64,000 nucleotides of DNA from an uncultured bacterium (lineage in GTDB: Bacteria; Muiribacteriota; Ozemobacteria; Ozemobacterales; Ozemobacteraceae), in the NCBI GenBank assembly GCA_937949615.1, contig CALEDQ010000031.1, positions 1-64,000 of the forward strand, given 5' to 3'. Position numbers and translations under genes: made by a program. How positions within the stretch are numbered: position 1 is the stretch's first letter; every line of letters starts with the position of its first letter. Positions 32,852 to 42,062 of the stretch are shown here, piece after piece. Under the pieces are notes generated by a model, which ran no database searches, was not told where the DNA came from, and was given only the letters and a program-made list of their open reading frames with translations.

Positions 32852-34324
32852 TTGAAGAACTGCCCCGAATGCGGTAAGCCAGTTTCCTCAAATCTTATGT
32901 ACTGCGGCATCTGCGGTGCACCGGTCAGCCAACCTGTACAGAGCCGGCGTGAACGGCTGCTGTTTTTTCTAACTCCACTTTTTCTCGTGTTGTTTTGCGT
33001 TGCGCTGAGTTACGAGCTCGGTGTTTCGTCACCCGAAGATTCAGGCCTGCTGTTTGCCGGGGCTCTGGTTTTTGCTTTTATTGGCGCTGCCGGCATTTTT
33101 GCCCTGCTGGTCTGGTTATTCTCGCTACCGGTGCTGCCGGTCAGTTATTGGCAGGCTGGTTTCTTTGGCGTTTCACAGGCTCTTGTCTGCGGCCTTCTGC
33201 TTTATCCCCTCGAAATTCTGCTTCTTGGCGAAGCTTTGCACAACATCGGCCCGGTTGCGTTAATGCAGGCACGGGCAGAAATGTTCGGAGTTATTTATCT
33301 GCCCCTGCTGCTGATCGGTTTGCTTTCTGTTTCTGCCAGAGCCAGGGTTGTCAGATTTCCTGAAAGCGTGAGTTCACCACAGGCAGCTTTGCTGCTCAAA
33401 CACACCGTAACTCTGATTCCGGTAGTGGTTTTTGCGGCTGCTGTCGTTATGCATTTCTCGCTCTCTGAACCTGCCAGGGCTCTAATACAGGCAAAAATAC
33501 TCTATGATCTCGATGCGACAAAACTTTCTGCTTCGGTTTCCGACAAGGCGCTGCAGAAACACCCTGATTATGCGCCCCTGCATTACATCAGAGGTGTGGC
33601 GATTATTGACGGCCAGCATTCTGATTTTGCAGCCGGTGAGGCGACCGCGCACCTCGAAAAGGCTGTGAAGCTTGAGCCTCAGGCACCGCTTTTTTATTTC
33701 CGTCTCAGCTCGGCCTATGATCTTGAACGGCGTGGGGCAGAGGCGATCGCCGCGGCAGCCTCCGCGGCCGCTCTGCTTCCAGAAGATGCTTATCTCTGGC
33801 AGCATCTTGGTGATCTGCATCTCAAATACCGCGACTACGCCGGGGCGGCCAGAGCTTTCAGAAATTCGCTAAAATATGTGCCGACCAACCCGGTTGTGCT
33901 CAACAACCTTGCTTATACCCTGCTCGAACTTAATGAAGATCTGCCGCAGGCTCTCGAAATGGCGCGCATGTCGACAGATTCTCTGCCTGGTATGATTTTT
34001 AATTTAGATACTCTTGCCTGGGCTCTTTACAAAAACAAGATCTATGCCGAAGCTTTGGAAATAATGAATACCATTTTTCAGGGCCGCAGCGAAGTTTCGC
34101 CCGAGGTGGATTTTCATTACGCGATGATACTGCATGCCAACGGCATGTTGAAAAAGCCGTTACAGACCTTTGATAACCTTCTTGCCAGGCCTGAAGTTGC
34201 TGCCGATCACAACCTGTTCGGACAGATCTATGAGGCCCGCAGCGAGGTTGCCGAAAGACTCGGAACCGAAATCGCGGTTCCTGATCAGGACAAGCCAGTG
34301 AATGGAGAAGCCGCAGGTGAGTAG
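32852..34324 (+). CDS. Zinc-ribbon, multi-TM, TPR-repeat protein
   Basis: 490 residues, TTG start directly after the asparaginase stop. The N-terminus is a double-CxxC zinc ribbon (CPECGK…CGICGA, residues 3-23). Four to six TM helices follow (about 35-200). The C-terminal ~290 residues are TPR units (LHYIRGVAIIDG, LFYFRLSSAYDLE, YLWQHLGDLHLKYRDYAGAARAF, VLNNLAYTLLEL). Probably a membrane scaffold with the TPR arm as a docking surface; no enzyme motif seen. It overlaps the next gene. Confidence 0.8.
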   Translation: MKNCPECGKPVSSNLMYCGICGAPVSQPVQSRRERLLFFLTPLFLVLFCVALSYELGVSSPEDSGLLFAGALVFAFIGAAGIFALLVWLFSLPVLPVSYWQAGFFGVSQALVCGLLLYPLEILLLGEALHNIGPVALMQARAEMFGVIYLPLLLIGLLSVSARARVVRFPESVSSPQAALLLKHTVTLIPVVVFAAAVVMHFSLSEPARALIQAKILYDLDATKLSASVSDKALQKHPDYAPLHYIRGVAIIDGQHSDFAAGEATAHLEKAVKLEPQAPLFYFRLSSAYDLERRGAEAIAAAASAAALLPEDAYLWQHLGDLHLKYRDYAGAARAFRNSLKYVPTNPVVLNNLAYTLLELNEDLPQALEMARMSTDSLPGMIFNLDTLAWALYKNKIYAEALEIMNTIFQGRSEVSPEVDFHYAMILHANGMLKKPLQTFDNLLARPEVAADHNLFGQIYEARSEVAERLGTEIAVPDQDKPVNGEAAGE

Positions 34325-35597
34325 ACGTCTGAATCAGATACTGTCTGCTGTGTTTGCCACAGCTGCTTTTATTCTGCTGTTGCCCCTGGTCTCAGAAGCG
34401 GTGCTGCATATCGATACCAGCTATTCAGGCAAATTTCGCAGCCACCCGGGTTACGCGAAGACTCTCGCTGATCTGCCCTTTGTCTACCAGGAATCATTTC
34501 AGCGTATCGAAAAATCGCTGGGTATTCCGGCCCGCGAGCAGATGTACGTTGTCGTCATGTTTTCCGACCTGCTGACCTACAAAGGTTTCAGGCTGCGTGG
34601 CAAGCGCCAGTCGATTCGAACTGTCAACCGCACCATCGTTCATTACATTCATATCGACCTCGATTTTCTGATAAACGGTCAGGCAACTCTTCTTGAAGAA
34701 ATGACCCATGAGATGACGCATGCGGTAATGGCTGATGCAATGGGTTTGAAGGAATACGATGCCTTGCCGATGTGGATCAAGGAAGGGACTGCCGTACATG
34801 CTGCCGATCAGGGCCTGGCCCGCATCAAAGCACTCACCCGGCGCGGTTTCGATATCAACGCCATCGGCGGTGAAGACGAAAACATCGATGGCAACCCGAT
34901 TTCTCTCGAAAAATATGTTGAAAACTATCTTAAGATAAGGTTTTTGCTGAAGAGTTTCGGCAGCAGCGCTCTGCATCGCTTTGTGAAGCGGTTGATGAAA
35001 TCCGGCGATATTGATCAGGAGCTGTCGGTATGCTTCAACGGCCTTACCGAAGAAGTAATGAATCAGTATGCGGCTGATTTTATCAAAAATACGCTGCTCG
35101 ACAATGTTCGACCAGTCGCCTCGGCGGAAAATCTGCAGCGCGGCATAAGGTTTTTCGACGAAGGCGAGTTTCTTTCGGCCCGCCTGGCGCTTACCGACGC
35201 CCTTTATGGCGGTCTTAACGACAGCGAGTTTCAGAAAGCCGCCTATCTGCTTGCTGAATGTTACATTCAGGAAAGAAACCCGCAGGGAGCCCTGCAGCTG
35301 TTGAAGCAGTTCAGGCCTGACCCGCGCAACGTGCCGGTCGATCGGTATGAATTTCTCAGTGCCTATTCAGAATACGCAATGGGACTGGTTACCAAAGCTT
35401 ATTTCGGTTTCAAGAAAGCTTTCGAAACATCGAGTAATCAGGCGGTTCAGGAAGGCGCGCTTTATTACATCATCCGCATTCTTACCGAGCTCGGCAACAA
35501 GCCCGAAGCCGACCGCGTCTATGCGATGCTGCGTCAGCAGTTTCCGAAAAGCAGTTATCTGAATCTTGCCGGACGCATTCTGGCGGTGGCCCCCTGA
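34317..35597 (+). CDS. Gluzincin-like (peptidase MA family) protein with C-terminal TPRs
   Basis: About 426 residues from GTG 34317 (GGAG 9 nt upstream); ATG 34302 is an alternative start. A signal peptide-like helix runs to about residue 30. HEMTHAVMADAMG at 131-143 is an HExxH site and WIKEGTAVHAADQ supplies a third-ligand glutamate, the peptidase-MA arrangement. Residues ~265-420 are TPR-like (GIRFFDEGEFLSARLAL, AAYLLAECYIQERNPQGAL). Likely a periplasmic zinc peptidase with a protein-binding arm, coupled to the zinc-ribbon TPR gene. Substrate unknown. Confidence 0.75.
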   Translation: MSRRLNQILSAVFATAAFILLLPLVSEAVLHIDTSYSGKFRSHPGYAKTLADLPFVYQESFQRIEKSLGIPAREQMYVVVMFSDLLTYKGFRLRGKRQSIRTVNRTIVHYIHIDLDFLINGQATLLEEMTHEMTHAVMADAMGLKEYDALPMWIKEGTAVHAADQGLARIKALTRRGFDINAIGGEDENIDGNPISLEKYVENYLKIRFLLKSFGSSALHRFVKRLMKSGDIDQELSVCFNGLTEEVMNQYAADFIKNTLLDNVRPVASAENLQRGIRFFDEGEFLSARLALTDALYGGLNDSEFQKAAYLLAECYIQERNPQGALQLLKQFRPDPRNVPVDRYEFLSAYSEYAMGLVTKAYFGFKKAFETSSNQAVQEGALYYIIRILTELGNKPEADRVYAMLRQQFPKSSYLNLAGRILAVAP

Positions 35598-35605
35598 AAC
35601 CTGTT

Positions 35606-37429
35606 TTGCCAGGCTTTATCAGCGCTCTGACCGGCCGCCGCTTTTCATTTCCGGCTTGTCTCTGGCTGCTGGTGCTGCTCTCGTTTTCTTCGGTGGTCGG
35701 CTTTGATTATCTGTCTTTCGATGAAGATCAGGTCATTCTCAGTAACCCACTGATAACGGCGCCTTTCAGTTTCGAGGGGCTGATTGATATTTTCACCTCG
35801 CTTGCAACCAATCAATACAGCCCTCTGAGTGTGCTGAGTTTCTGGGTCGAGTATAACCTTTTCGGCTTCAACAGCTCGATTTCGCATTTAATCAATCTGC
35901 TGCTGCATCTCGCCGGCGCGACGTTTGTTTATCTGCTGGCAGCAGAAATTATCGGTTATAAGCCGGTTGCCTGGCTAATCGCAGCTGTCTGGGCCGTTCA
36001 CCCGATTCAGGTCGAAACGGTCGCCTGGGTTCTTGAGCGCCGAAACCTGCTGCATGGCCTGTTCTATTTCGCTTCGCTGTTTGCCTATATGCGTTTTCTA
36101 AGAACCGGCAGTCGCAGAAATATGTGGCTGGCGGTAGCTGCGATGCTGCTTTCTGGGCTGGCGAAGACTCTCGCATTCATGCAGCCTCTGAGCTGGCTCA
36201 TGCTGGATCTGCTCGAAAAAAGACCGGTTTCGCGGGAACTGCTGAAAGAAAAGCTGCCGGCTCTGCTGCTGGCTCTGATACTTTTTCTTACAACTTTTCT
36301 GGCCGCGCAGCAGGAATTTCAGCCGGGCGACCAGAGCTCTCTCAATTTCAGGGCTGCCGCCGGCAGCGTGGTGTTTTATTCGGCGAAGACCTTTTTGCCG
36401 ACAGGGCTTTCGGCAACCTATGAGCTGAACCGTCTCGATCCAGGAACTGAAGGTATCAGCCCGATCACTGTTCTTCTGCTGTTTTTATCGTTCGCGGTTG
36501 CGGGCTGGCGCAATCGTGCGGCAACAGTCGGTATTCTGTTTTTTCTCGTGCATCTGGCGCCGATGTCAGGCCTTGTCAGGGTGGGCTATAACTTTTATGC
36601 GGCGCTGCATTTTATGTATGTGCCGTTGTTCGGGCTGATTGGCGCGGCAGTGGCACTGGCTGCCCAGGCTGGTCGTTCGATCGGAAGGACAGCTGTTTTT
36701 CAGGCAGTCGGCTTTCTGCTGGTATTTATACTGGCGGCGCTGAGCTTTCAGCACAGCCAGGTCTGGAAAAACACCGGCACTCTTTTTGAACACTCGCTGC
36801 AGATCGATTCGTTGAACCGTTTTGCCCGCAATCAGCTCGCCATCTTCTATGAAGAGGCCGGCAGGCATGACGAGGCCGCCGGGCATTTTAAAAAGCTCAT
36901 TGATGAATACCCCGATTTCTTTGGCGGTTATTATGGCCTCGCGCGGATTTATTCGGTTCAGGGCCATGTCGATAAGGCACTCGCAATGTTTAAACAGGCC
37001 GTGCGGCTTAACATCGACCGCGGTGACATTCTCAACGATTTTGGCCGGCTGTTGCTGCGGTTACGAAGATACCGTGAAGCAGAAGAAACTTTTTCTCAAT
37101 CGCTCGAAATTGAGCCCGGCCGGGCAGCGCTCTTGTTAAGGGCCGAAGCGCGGCGCAGTCGGGGCAATTACCCGGGTGCGACTGCCGATTTGACCATGCT
37201 GATCTGCAATCAGCCCGGTAACCTTTCTTATCGCCTGATCAGAATCGAAACGCTGTGCGAAGCCGGTAACTGGCCGGCGGTTTTTCTTGATCTGCATTCG
37301 CTTCTGCGTGTCGTTGACCAGCTGAGCCCTTCTCCTGAAGACGATCTCGCCTTCATCGCCAGGCATTTTGCCGGCAGGTGGCACCTGCTGCTGCCGTATT
37401 CGAGTGCCGCCGCCTCTTTCTTTCACTGA
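35606..37429 (+). CDS. TMTC-like GT-C glycosyltransferase/TPR membrane protein
   Basis: 607 residues with about ten TM helices in the first ~400 residues and at least three TPR units after that. The first extracytoplasmic loop has YLSFDEDQVILSNPL and later YSPLSVLSF, HLINLLLHL and VHPIQVETVAWV, matching the TMTC/O-mannosyltransferase-like family. Such enzymes use lipid-linked sugars to glycosylate exported proteins. The start is uncertain: TTG 35606, or CTG 35594 in a 4-nt CTGA overlap with the preceding gene. A shorter relative sits at 51445-53028. Activity unproven. Confidence 0.75.
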   Translation: MPGFISALTGRRFSFPACLWLLVLLSFSSVVGFDYLSFDEDQVILSNPLITAPFSFEGLIDIFTSLATNQYSPLSVLSFWVEYNLFGFNSSISHLINLLLHLAGATFVYLLAAEIIGYKPVAWLIAAVWAVHPIQVETVAWVLERRNLLHGLFYFASLFAYMRFLRTGSRRNMWLAVAAMLLSGLAKTLAFMQPLSWLMLDLLEKRPVSRELLKEKLPALLLALILFLTTFLAAQQEFQPGDQSSLNFRAAAGSVVFYSAKTFLPTGLSATYELNRLDPGTEGISPITVLLLFLSFAVAGWRNRAATVGILFFLVHLAPMSGLVRVGYNFYAALHFMYVPLFGLIGAAVALAAQAGRSIGRTAVFQAVGFLLVFILAALSFQHSQVWKNTGTLFEHSLQIDSLNRFARNQLAIFYEEAGRHDEAAGHFKKLIDEYPDFFGGYYGLARIYSVQGHVDKALAMFKQAVRLNIDRGDILNDFGRLLLRLRRYREAEETFSQSLEIEPGRAALLLRAEARRSRGNYPGATADLTMLICNQPGNLSYRLIRIETLCEAGNWPAVFLDLHSLLRVVDQLSPSPEDDLAFIARHFAGRWHLLLPYSSAAASFFH

Positions 37430-37485
37430 GCCCCGCCGATGCGTGCAATGATGGCTGGCAGCAATTCTCTAATGGATTTTCGTGA

Positions 37486-38988
37486 TCAATACTCTGTCCG
37501 ATAAACCGATTTTCTCCACCATTTTACGTATGATGCCGGGTTGGAAAAATCTTTTCCGGTCTCCTTGATCAGGTAAGCTTTGGCAATCCTTTGTTCATCT
37601 GGAGTCCCGATCAAATTTAAACCGATGTAATTGTATAATTTGATTTGCTTCCTGACTTCCGGCCAGATATCTTTTTCCCATGATTTTCCAATAGGGGAAG
37701 TTGAAGGGAGTTCGACCCCAAGTTCCTGCAACTTGTTTTCCGTGTGTCCATGCATGATGGCGTCTGCACAGAGTGGAAACATCTGGCTGGCAAATTCCGG
37801 CAAGTCCAGGCGGCGGCAAGGATCAAAATCACTTCGCTTCCACCACTTCCGCCATTCCCCGGCCGAAGTGAAATCTTTCTGAGTAATAAATGTCAGGTTT
37901 TCTTTCGTTTTTCGGTGGTCTCTGGCTCCCAGAAAGCCATCTTTGAGAGGTTCAAGCTCCTCCAGATTTCGTATCAGCCATTCAATAACCCGCTTTGAAA
38001 AGATTTTGCCAAGGGCATGAGATGGTGCGAACCGATCGGTTCTTTTTATGCAGGCATCGTAAAGATTTGGATCGAACTCGTATTCGGGGCGTTTTCGTAA
38101 CGAGGAGGGTGAAAGAAAAAGATCTGCTTCTTTACCCGTTTTTCTGGGTTCTTTTTGAATATCCCAGACTGAAGCAGGGAATTGAGAGACGGAAAGCACG
38201 GCGTCTTCACCGAAGAATTTCTTCAAATAGGAAACGAGATAAAACCCCCTGGCTTCCTCTTTGGTCAGGATGCCGAGAAGATCTTTTTCGACCAGCCCCT
38301 TCTGTAAATGAGCCCCTCCGTAAAAAACCAGCATTTTTCGACCTGAATGCGTTTCCAGGTATTTCCGGATTCTCTCTGCGGATAATACATCCCGCCGATT
38401 CACAAACCAGAGGAGACCATCTCTTTCACTGGCTTTCCACAAGTTTTCCCTGGAAGCTTCGCCGAAATCCTCCGCGCCAAGAATATCCAGGTCGACCCTC
38501 GGTTGTTTGGGTGAGCGGGCGTTGATGGATGTAATTCGCTTTCGAATGGTCCGTAAATCCCAAAAAAATTCAAAACTCTCGATGGAAGCACGAGGCGGTA
38601 CTACGTTAAAAAGAAATTCCGGATTGCCAGCGATAAAAAACTTCTGGAGGCTCTGTTGATCGCTTTCATCGCGTTCCAATACAATGGTCAATCGTCTAAA
38701 ATGATTTTTTCCCTGTTCCAGCTCATCAACCCATTTTTCCAGAAGAGAAACGATAGTCTGATAAGGCATTGGGAATTCGTGCCCAAAATCGGCCAGCATC
38801 ACAATCTTTCTGGCCTGCAATTCCTTGAGTAACCGATGATTTACGGCATCCCCCCTCAAATCCGATGGAGGCAATCCTTCCGCGCGGCATTCCCAACCTC
38901 CAGTAATCCCGGTTGCCAGAATCAAGCCGAACACCAATGAAAAGAGGAAACCTCGTTGAAATGGGAACAACTGCGACCTTTTTTGCAT
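37486..38988 (-). CDS. TIKI/ChaN-like secreted protein with C-terminal HEAT-like segments
   Basis: 500 residues. A signal peptide (about 1-37) is followed by a domain like the TIKI/ChaN/EreA superfamily: KIVMLADFGHEFPMP, LTIVLERDESDQQSLQKF, and KMLVFYGGAHLQKG. The tail has two copies of a repeat ending KDFTSAGEWRKWWKRS and KDFSNPASYVKWWRKS, like the closing strands of HEAT-type repeats in environmental bacteria. Two sampled lines give about 40-42% GC and a third ~58%, lower overall than the neighbours and with different codon habits, which suggests acquisition. Convergent with the preceding operon. Function unknown; haem-, metal- or peptide-related roles are known in the superfamily. Confidence 0.7.
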   Translation of the reverse strand: MQKRSQLFPFQRGFLFSLVFGLILATGITGGWECRAEGLPPSDLRGDAVNHRLLKELQARKIVMLADFGHEFPMPYQTIVSLLEKWVDELEQGKNHFRRLTIVLERDESDQQSLQKFFIAGNPEFLFNVVPPRASIESFEFFWDLRTIRKRITSINARSPKQPRVDLDILGAEDFGEASRENLWKASERDGLLWFVNRRDVLSAERIRKYLETHSGRKMLVFYGGAHLQKGLVEKDLLGILTKEEARGFYLVSYLKKFFGEDAVLSVSQFPASVWDIQKEPRKTGKEADLFLSPSSLRKRPEYEFDPNLYDACIKRTDRFAPSHALGKIFSKRVIEWLIRNLEELEPLKDGFLGARDHRKTKENLTFITQKDFTSAGEWRKWWKRSDFDPCRRLDLPEFASQMFPLCADAIMHGHTENKLQELGVELPSTSPIGKSWEKDIWPEVRKQIKLYNYIGLNLIGTPDEQRIAKAYLIKETGKDFSNPASYVKWWRKSVYRTEY

Positions 38989-39148
38989 GAGAACCTTTCT
39001 TGTTCAGGAAGCTGGCAGCAAAACAGAAGTTAATCCTGGACCTGTCGAAGCCAGGCACTGCAAAGCCATCTTCAGGTGTTCATCTGGCTGTTGTTCAGTT
39101 TTGTTCCGTTTAATTATGCGTCATCATTGTTGATCGTACTATCTGTTT

Positions 39149-39175
39149 CCGAAAAATAGCAACGCTATTTTTCGG
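39149..39175. repeat. Perfect 12-bp inverted repeat upstream of punA
   Basis: CCGAAAAATAGC and GCTATTTTTCGG, separated by AAC, form a perfect hairpin or a palindromic operator. It is 14 bp before a TTGACA box. It lacks a T tract, so it is not a standard terminator. It lies in the 274-bp divergent gap between the TIKI-like gene and punA; I see nothing else in that gap except the promoter. Confidence 0.6.
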
Positions 39176-39188
39176 GTTGGCTATTGCG

Positions 39189-39218
39189 TTGACAAGGCGT
39201 CGGGGGCTGTGTTACGCT
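39189..39218 (+). promoter_or_regulatory. Sigma-70 promoter for the punA-prfA-prmC-tsaC operon
   Basis: TTGACA (39189-39194), 18-bp spacer, TACGCT (39213-39218). The -35 is perfect, the -10 moderate. The leader runs about 38 nt to ATG 39263, with a GAGG ribosome site. Confidence 0.55.
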
Positions 39219-39262
39219 TTTCTGCCGCATTTGATGCGCGATTCTGCCCCACGAGGAATGAT

Positions 39263-40084
39263 ATGGAATTAAAAGCGAAGATTCAGCAGGCCGTTGATTT
39301 TATCGTTGCCAAAACATCTGTAAAACCGCAGGTTGCCCTGGTGCTCGGTTCTGGTCTCGGCAAATTTGCCGACGAAATTCAGAATCAGGTGGCCATACCC
39401 TATGAGCAGATTCCGCATTTTCCGGTTTCGACAGTCAAGGGGCATGCCGGCAAGCTGGTTATCGGTGAAGCCGGCGGCAAAAAGGTCATTGCCATGCAGG
39501 GCCGCTTTCATTATTACGAAGGCTACAGCATGCAGGAAATCACTTTTCCGATGCGCGTCATGCTGGCTCTCGGCATCAAGGATCTCATTATCACCAACGC
39601 TTCCGGCGGCCTCAACCGCAATTTCAAGGTTGGCGACCTGATGATCATGACCGACCACATAAATTTTATGGGCAACAACCCGCTGATCGGCCGCAATGAC
39701 GACAGCGTCGGTCCTCGTTTTCCGCCAATGCAGGGCGCTTATACCAAAGCTCTTGTCGAAGAAGCCATGAAGGTTGGCCGTGAAATCGGCGCACCGGTCG
39801 AACGCGGCGTTTACCTCGCCGTCAGCGGCCCGAACTATGAAACTGCCGCCGAACTGCGCGCCATGAAAATCTGGGGTGCCGATGCGGTTGGCATGTCAAC
39901 TGTACCCGAAGTCATCGTTGCCGTTCATGGCGGCATTAAAAGAATTCTTGGCATCAGCTGCATTACCGATATGGCGACTGGTGAAGGTCACGAAGACGTG
40001 AATCACGAAGAAGTCATCGCTGCGGCTGCCAAAGCCCAGCCATACTTTCTCAAGCTCGTGCAGAAGATGCTCGAAAGGCTCTGA
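39263..40084 (+). CDS. punA: Purine nucleoside phosphorylase (PNP I family)
   Basis: 273 residues from ATG 39263, the length expected of trimeric PNPs. VLGSGLGKFADEI, VKGHAGKLVIGE, MQGRFHYYEGY, ITNASGGLN and ADAVGMSTVPEVIVA are family signatures; the phosphate-binding serine and His, and the purine-binding Glu/Asn regions, are intact. Cleaves inosine and guanosine with phosphate in purine salvage. An upstream in-frame start at 39209 would overlap the promoter and is rejected. First gene of a tight operon with prfA 5 bp behind. Confidence 0.94.
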   Translation: MELKAKIQQAVDFIVAKTSVKPQVALVLGSGLGKFADEIQNQVAIPYEQIPHFPVSTVKGHAGKLVIGEAGGKKVIAMQGRFHYYEGYSMQEITFPMRVMLALGIKDLIITNASGGLNRNFKVGDLMIMTDHINFMGNNPLIGRNDDSVGPRFPPMQGAYTKALVEEAMKVGREIGAPVERGVYLAVSGPNYETAAELRAMKIWGADAVGMSTVPEVIVAVHGGIKRILGISCITDMATGEGHEDVNHEEVIAAAAKAQPYFLKLVQKMLERL

Positions 40085-40089
40085 TTAAA

Positions 40090-41166
40090 GTGCTCGACAA
40101 GCTCGAATCGGTTAAAGAGAATTTCAAGGAACTGACCGACAAACTTTCGAATCCGAAGGTGATCGGCAACCAAGCCGAGTTTCAGAAACTCGCCCGGCGG
40201 CGGGCTGAACTTGAGCCGGTCGTTGAGGCCTATGCCCGATACTGCGACCTGCGCAGCAGCTTTGAAGGTGCTCAGCACATGCTTGCGGCCGAAAACGACC
40301 CCGAGTTGAAAGAAATGGCCGAACTCGAAATTGCCGAGCTCAAGCCGAAGCTCGAAGAGCTCGAGGCCGAGCTTAAAATGCTGCTGATCCCGAAAGACGA
40401 AGATGATAACAAGAATACCATCTTCGAAATCCGCGCCGGCACCGGTGGCGAAGAAGCGGCGCTTTTTGCCGCCGTTCTTTATCGCATGTATTCACGCTAT
40501 GCCGAGCGTCAGGGCTGGAAATGCGAACTGATGAGCATGAGCGATACGGGCCTTGGCGGTATTAAAGAAGTGGTGTTTGCAGTGCAGGGTTCTGGCGCCT
40601 TCGGCAAACTCAAGTTCGAGAGCGGCGTGCATCGTGTGCAGCGGGTGCCGGCCACCGAGGCTTCGGGGCGCGTGCATACCTCGGCGGCGACGGTGGCAGT
40701 GCTTCCTGAAGCCGAAGATGTCGATGTCACTGTCGATGAAAACGAGCTGCGCATCGACGTTTTCAGATCGTCGGGGCCGGGCGGCCAGAGCGTCAATACC
40801 ACCGACTCGGCTGTGCGCGTGACGCATCTGCCCACTGGTATCGTCGTCAGCTGCCAGGATGAAAAGAGCCAGCACAAGAACAAAGCCAAGGCGCTGCGCA
40901 TTCTCAAAGCGAGGCTGCTCGACAATGCCCGCATGCAGAGCGACAGAGACCGGGCCGAGCATCGCCGCAGTCTGGTTGGCAGCGGGGACCGTTCCGAACG
41001 CATTCGCACCTACAATTTTCCGCAGCAGCGTCTTACCGATCACCGCATCAACCTTACCGTCTATCGCCTGAACGAAATTGTCGACGGCGATATCGACGAT
41101 ATTATCAAAGCGCTGATCGAGGCTGACAACCTGCGCAAACTGGCTGAAACCGAGAATGAAGTTTAA
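40090..41166 (+). CDS. prfA: Peptide chain release factor 1
   Basis: 358 residues, GTG start. SSGPGGQSVNTTDSAVR contains the universal GGQ that triggers peptide release. The RF1-type recognition region and the N-terminal helical domain are full length. Reads UAA and UAG stops in the ribosome. Followed by prmC, which methylates the GGQ glutamine, a conserved pairing in bacteria. Confidence 0.97.
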   Translation: MLDKLESVKENFKELTDKLSNPKVIGNQAEFQKLARRRAELEPVVEAYARYCDLRSSFEGAQHMLAAENDPELKEMAELEIAELKPKLEELEAELKMLLIPKDEDDNKNTIFEIRAGTGGEEAALFAAVLYRMYSRYAERQGWKCELMSMSDTGLGGIKEVVFAVQGSGAFGKLKFESGVHRVQRVPATEASGRVHTSAATVAVLPEAEDVDVTVDENELRIDVFRSSGPGGQSVNTTDSAVRVTHLPTGIVVSCQDEKSQHKNKAKALRILKARLLDNARMQSDRDRAEHRRSLVGSGDRSERIRTYNFPQQRLTDHRINLTVYRLNEIVDGDIDDIIKALIEADNLRKLAETENEV

Positions 41167-41187
41167 CAGCGATCGCCTGGTTGCCGT

Positions 41188-42051
41188 ATGACTTTAACCA
41201 CTATAAGAGAGCAGATTCTTGCCGCCAGAAAACTGCTTGCCGGGCACCAGATCGAAGATGCCGCGTTCAACGCCGACTGTCTGGCCGCGCACGTTCTCGG
41301 TATAGCCAACGGCCGGCTGCCGCAATTCTGGAGTCAGCCCGCCGATGACAGTTTTGTCAGGCCTTTTCAGCAACTGCTCGATCGTCGTTGCCACAACGAA
41401 CCTCTGCAATATCTGCTTGGCGAGTGGAGTTTTCTCGATTTTGACGTTGTGGTTGGCCCGGGCGCTCTGATTCCGCGACCCGAAACCGAAGAGGTTTTTA
41501 TGGCCGCCGCTGCCGAAATTGCCAGAAGAACTTTTGCCGCCAGCTTCAGTTTCGCCGATGTCGGCACCGGCACCGGTATTCTCGGGATTGCCATGGCGCG
41601 AAAATTTGCCGGCGCAACCGGCTTTCTGCTCGATATTTCGCCGGCGGCGCTGCAGATCGCTGCTGCCAACCTGCAGCGCTTTCCGGAAGCTGCCGCCCGC
41701 CTTGAACTGCGACAGAACGATCTGCTGAGCGGCTTTGCTCCGGCTTCACTCGATGTCGTGATTTCGAACCCGCCTTACATCGAATCGGCAGAAGTGCCGG
41801 TTCTGCAGGCTGAAGTCAGCAGATTCGAGCCGCATCTGGCTCTCGACGGCGGCAAAGACGGTCTCGCTCTTATCGAGCGGCTGCTCGTACAGGCCGTATC
41901 GGTGATCAGACCCGGAGGTCTGCTGATTTTTGAGCACGGTCATGGGCAGCGTCAGGGCTTGACCAGGCTTGTGGGTTCATGCTGGCGGCTTATTGCCGCT
42001 GCTGACGATCTGCATGGCTGTGAGCGCTATTTTATTCTCGAAAAGCTTTAA
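41188..42051 (+). CDS. prmC: Release-factor glutamine N5-methyltransferase
   Basis: 287 residues. PLQYLLGEWSFL and PGALIPRPETE are typical of HemK/PrmC; VGTGTGILGIAMA is SAM motif I; SNPPYIES is the NPPY active-site motif that binds the glutamine amide. Modifies RF1/RF2 GGQ for efficient termination. Starts 21 bp after prfA. Confidence 0.96.
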   Translation: MTLTTIREQILAARKLLAGHQIEDAAFNADCLAAHVLGIANGRLPQFWSQPADDSFVRPFQQLLDRRCHNEPLQYLLGEWSFLDFDVVVGPGALIPRPETEEVFMAAAAEIARRTFAASFSFADVGTGTGILGIAMARKFAGATGFLLDISPAALQIAAANLQRFPEAAARLELRQNDLLSGFAPASLDVVISNPPYIESAEVPVLQAEVSRFEPHLALDGGKDGLALIERLLVQAVSVIRPGGLLIFEHGHGQRQGLTRLVGSCWRLIAAADDLHGCERYFILEKL

Positions 42052-42062
42052 AAGGAGACGGC

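Noticed and set aside
39181..39200. TTGGCTATTGCGTTGA upstream of punA as a sigma-54 promoter
   Set aside because: It lacks the GC pair at -12 (TTGA, not TTGC), and a TTGACA sigma-70 box overlaps it.
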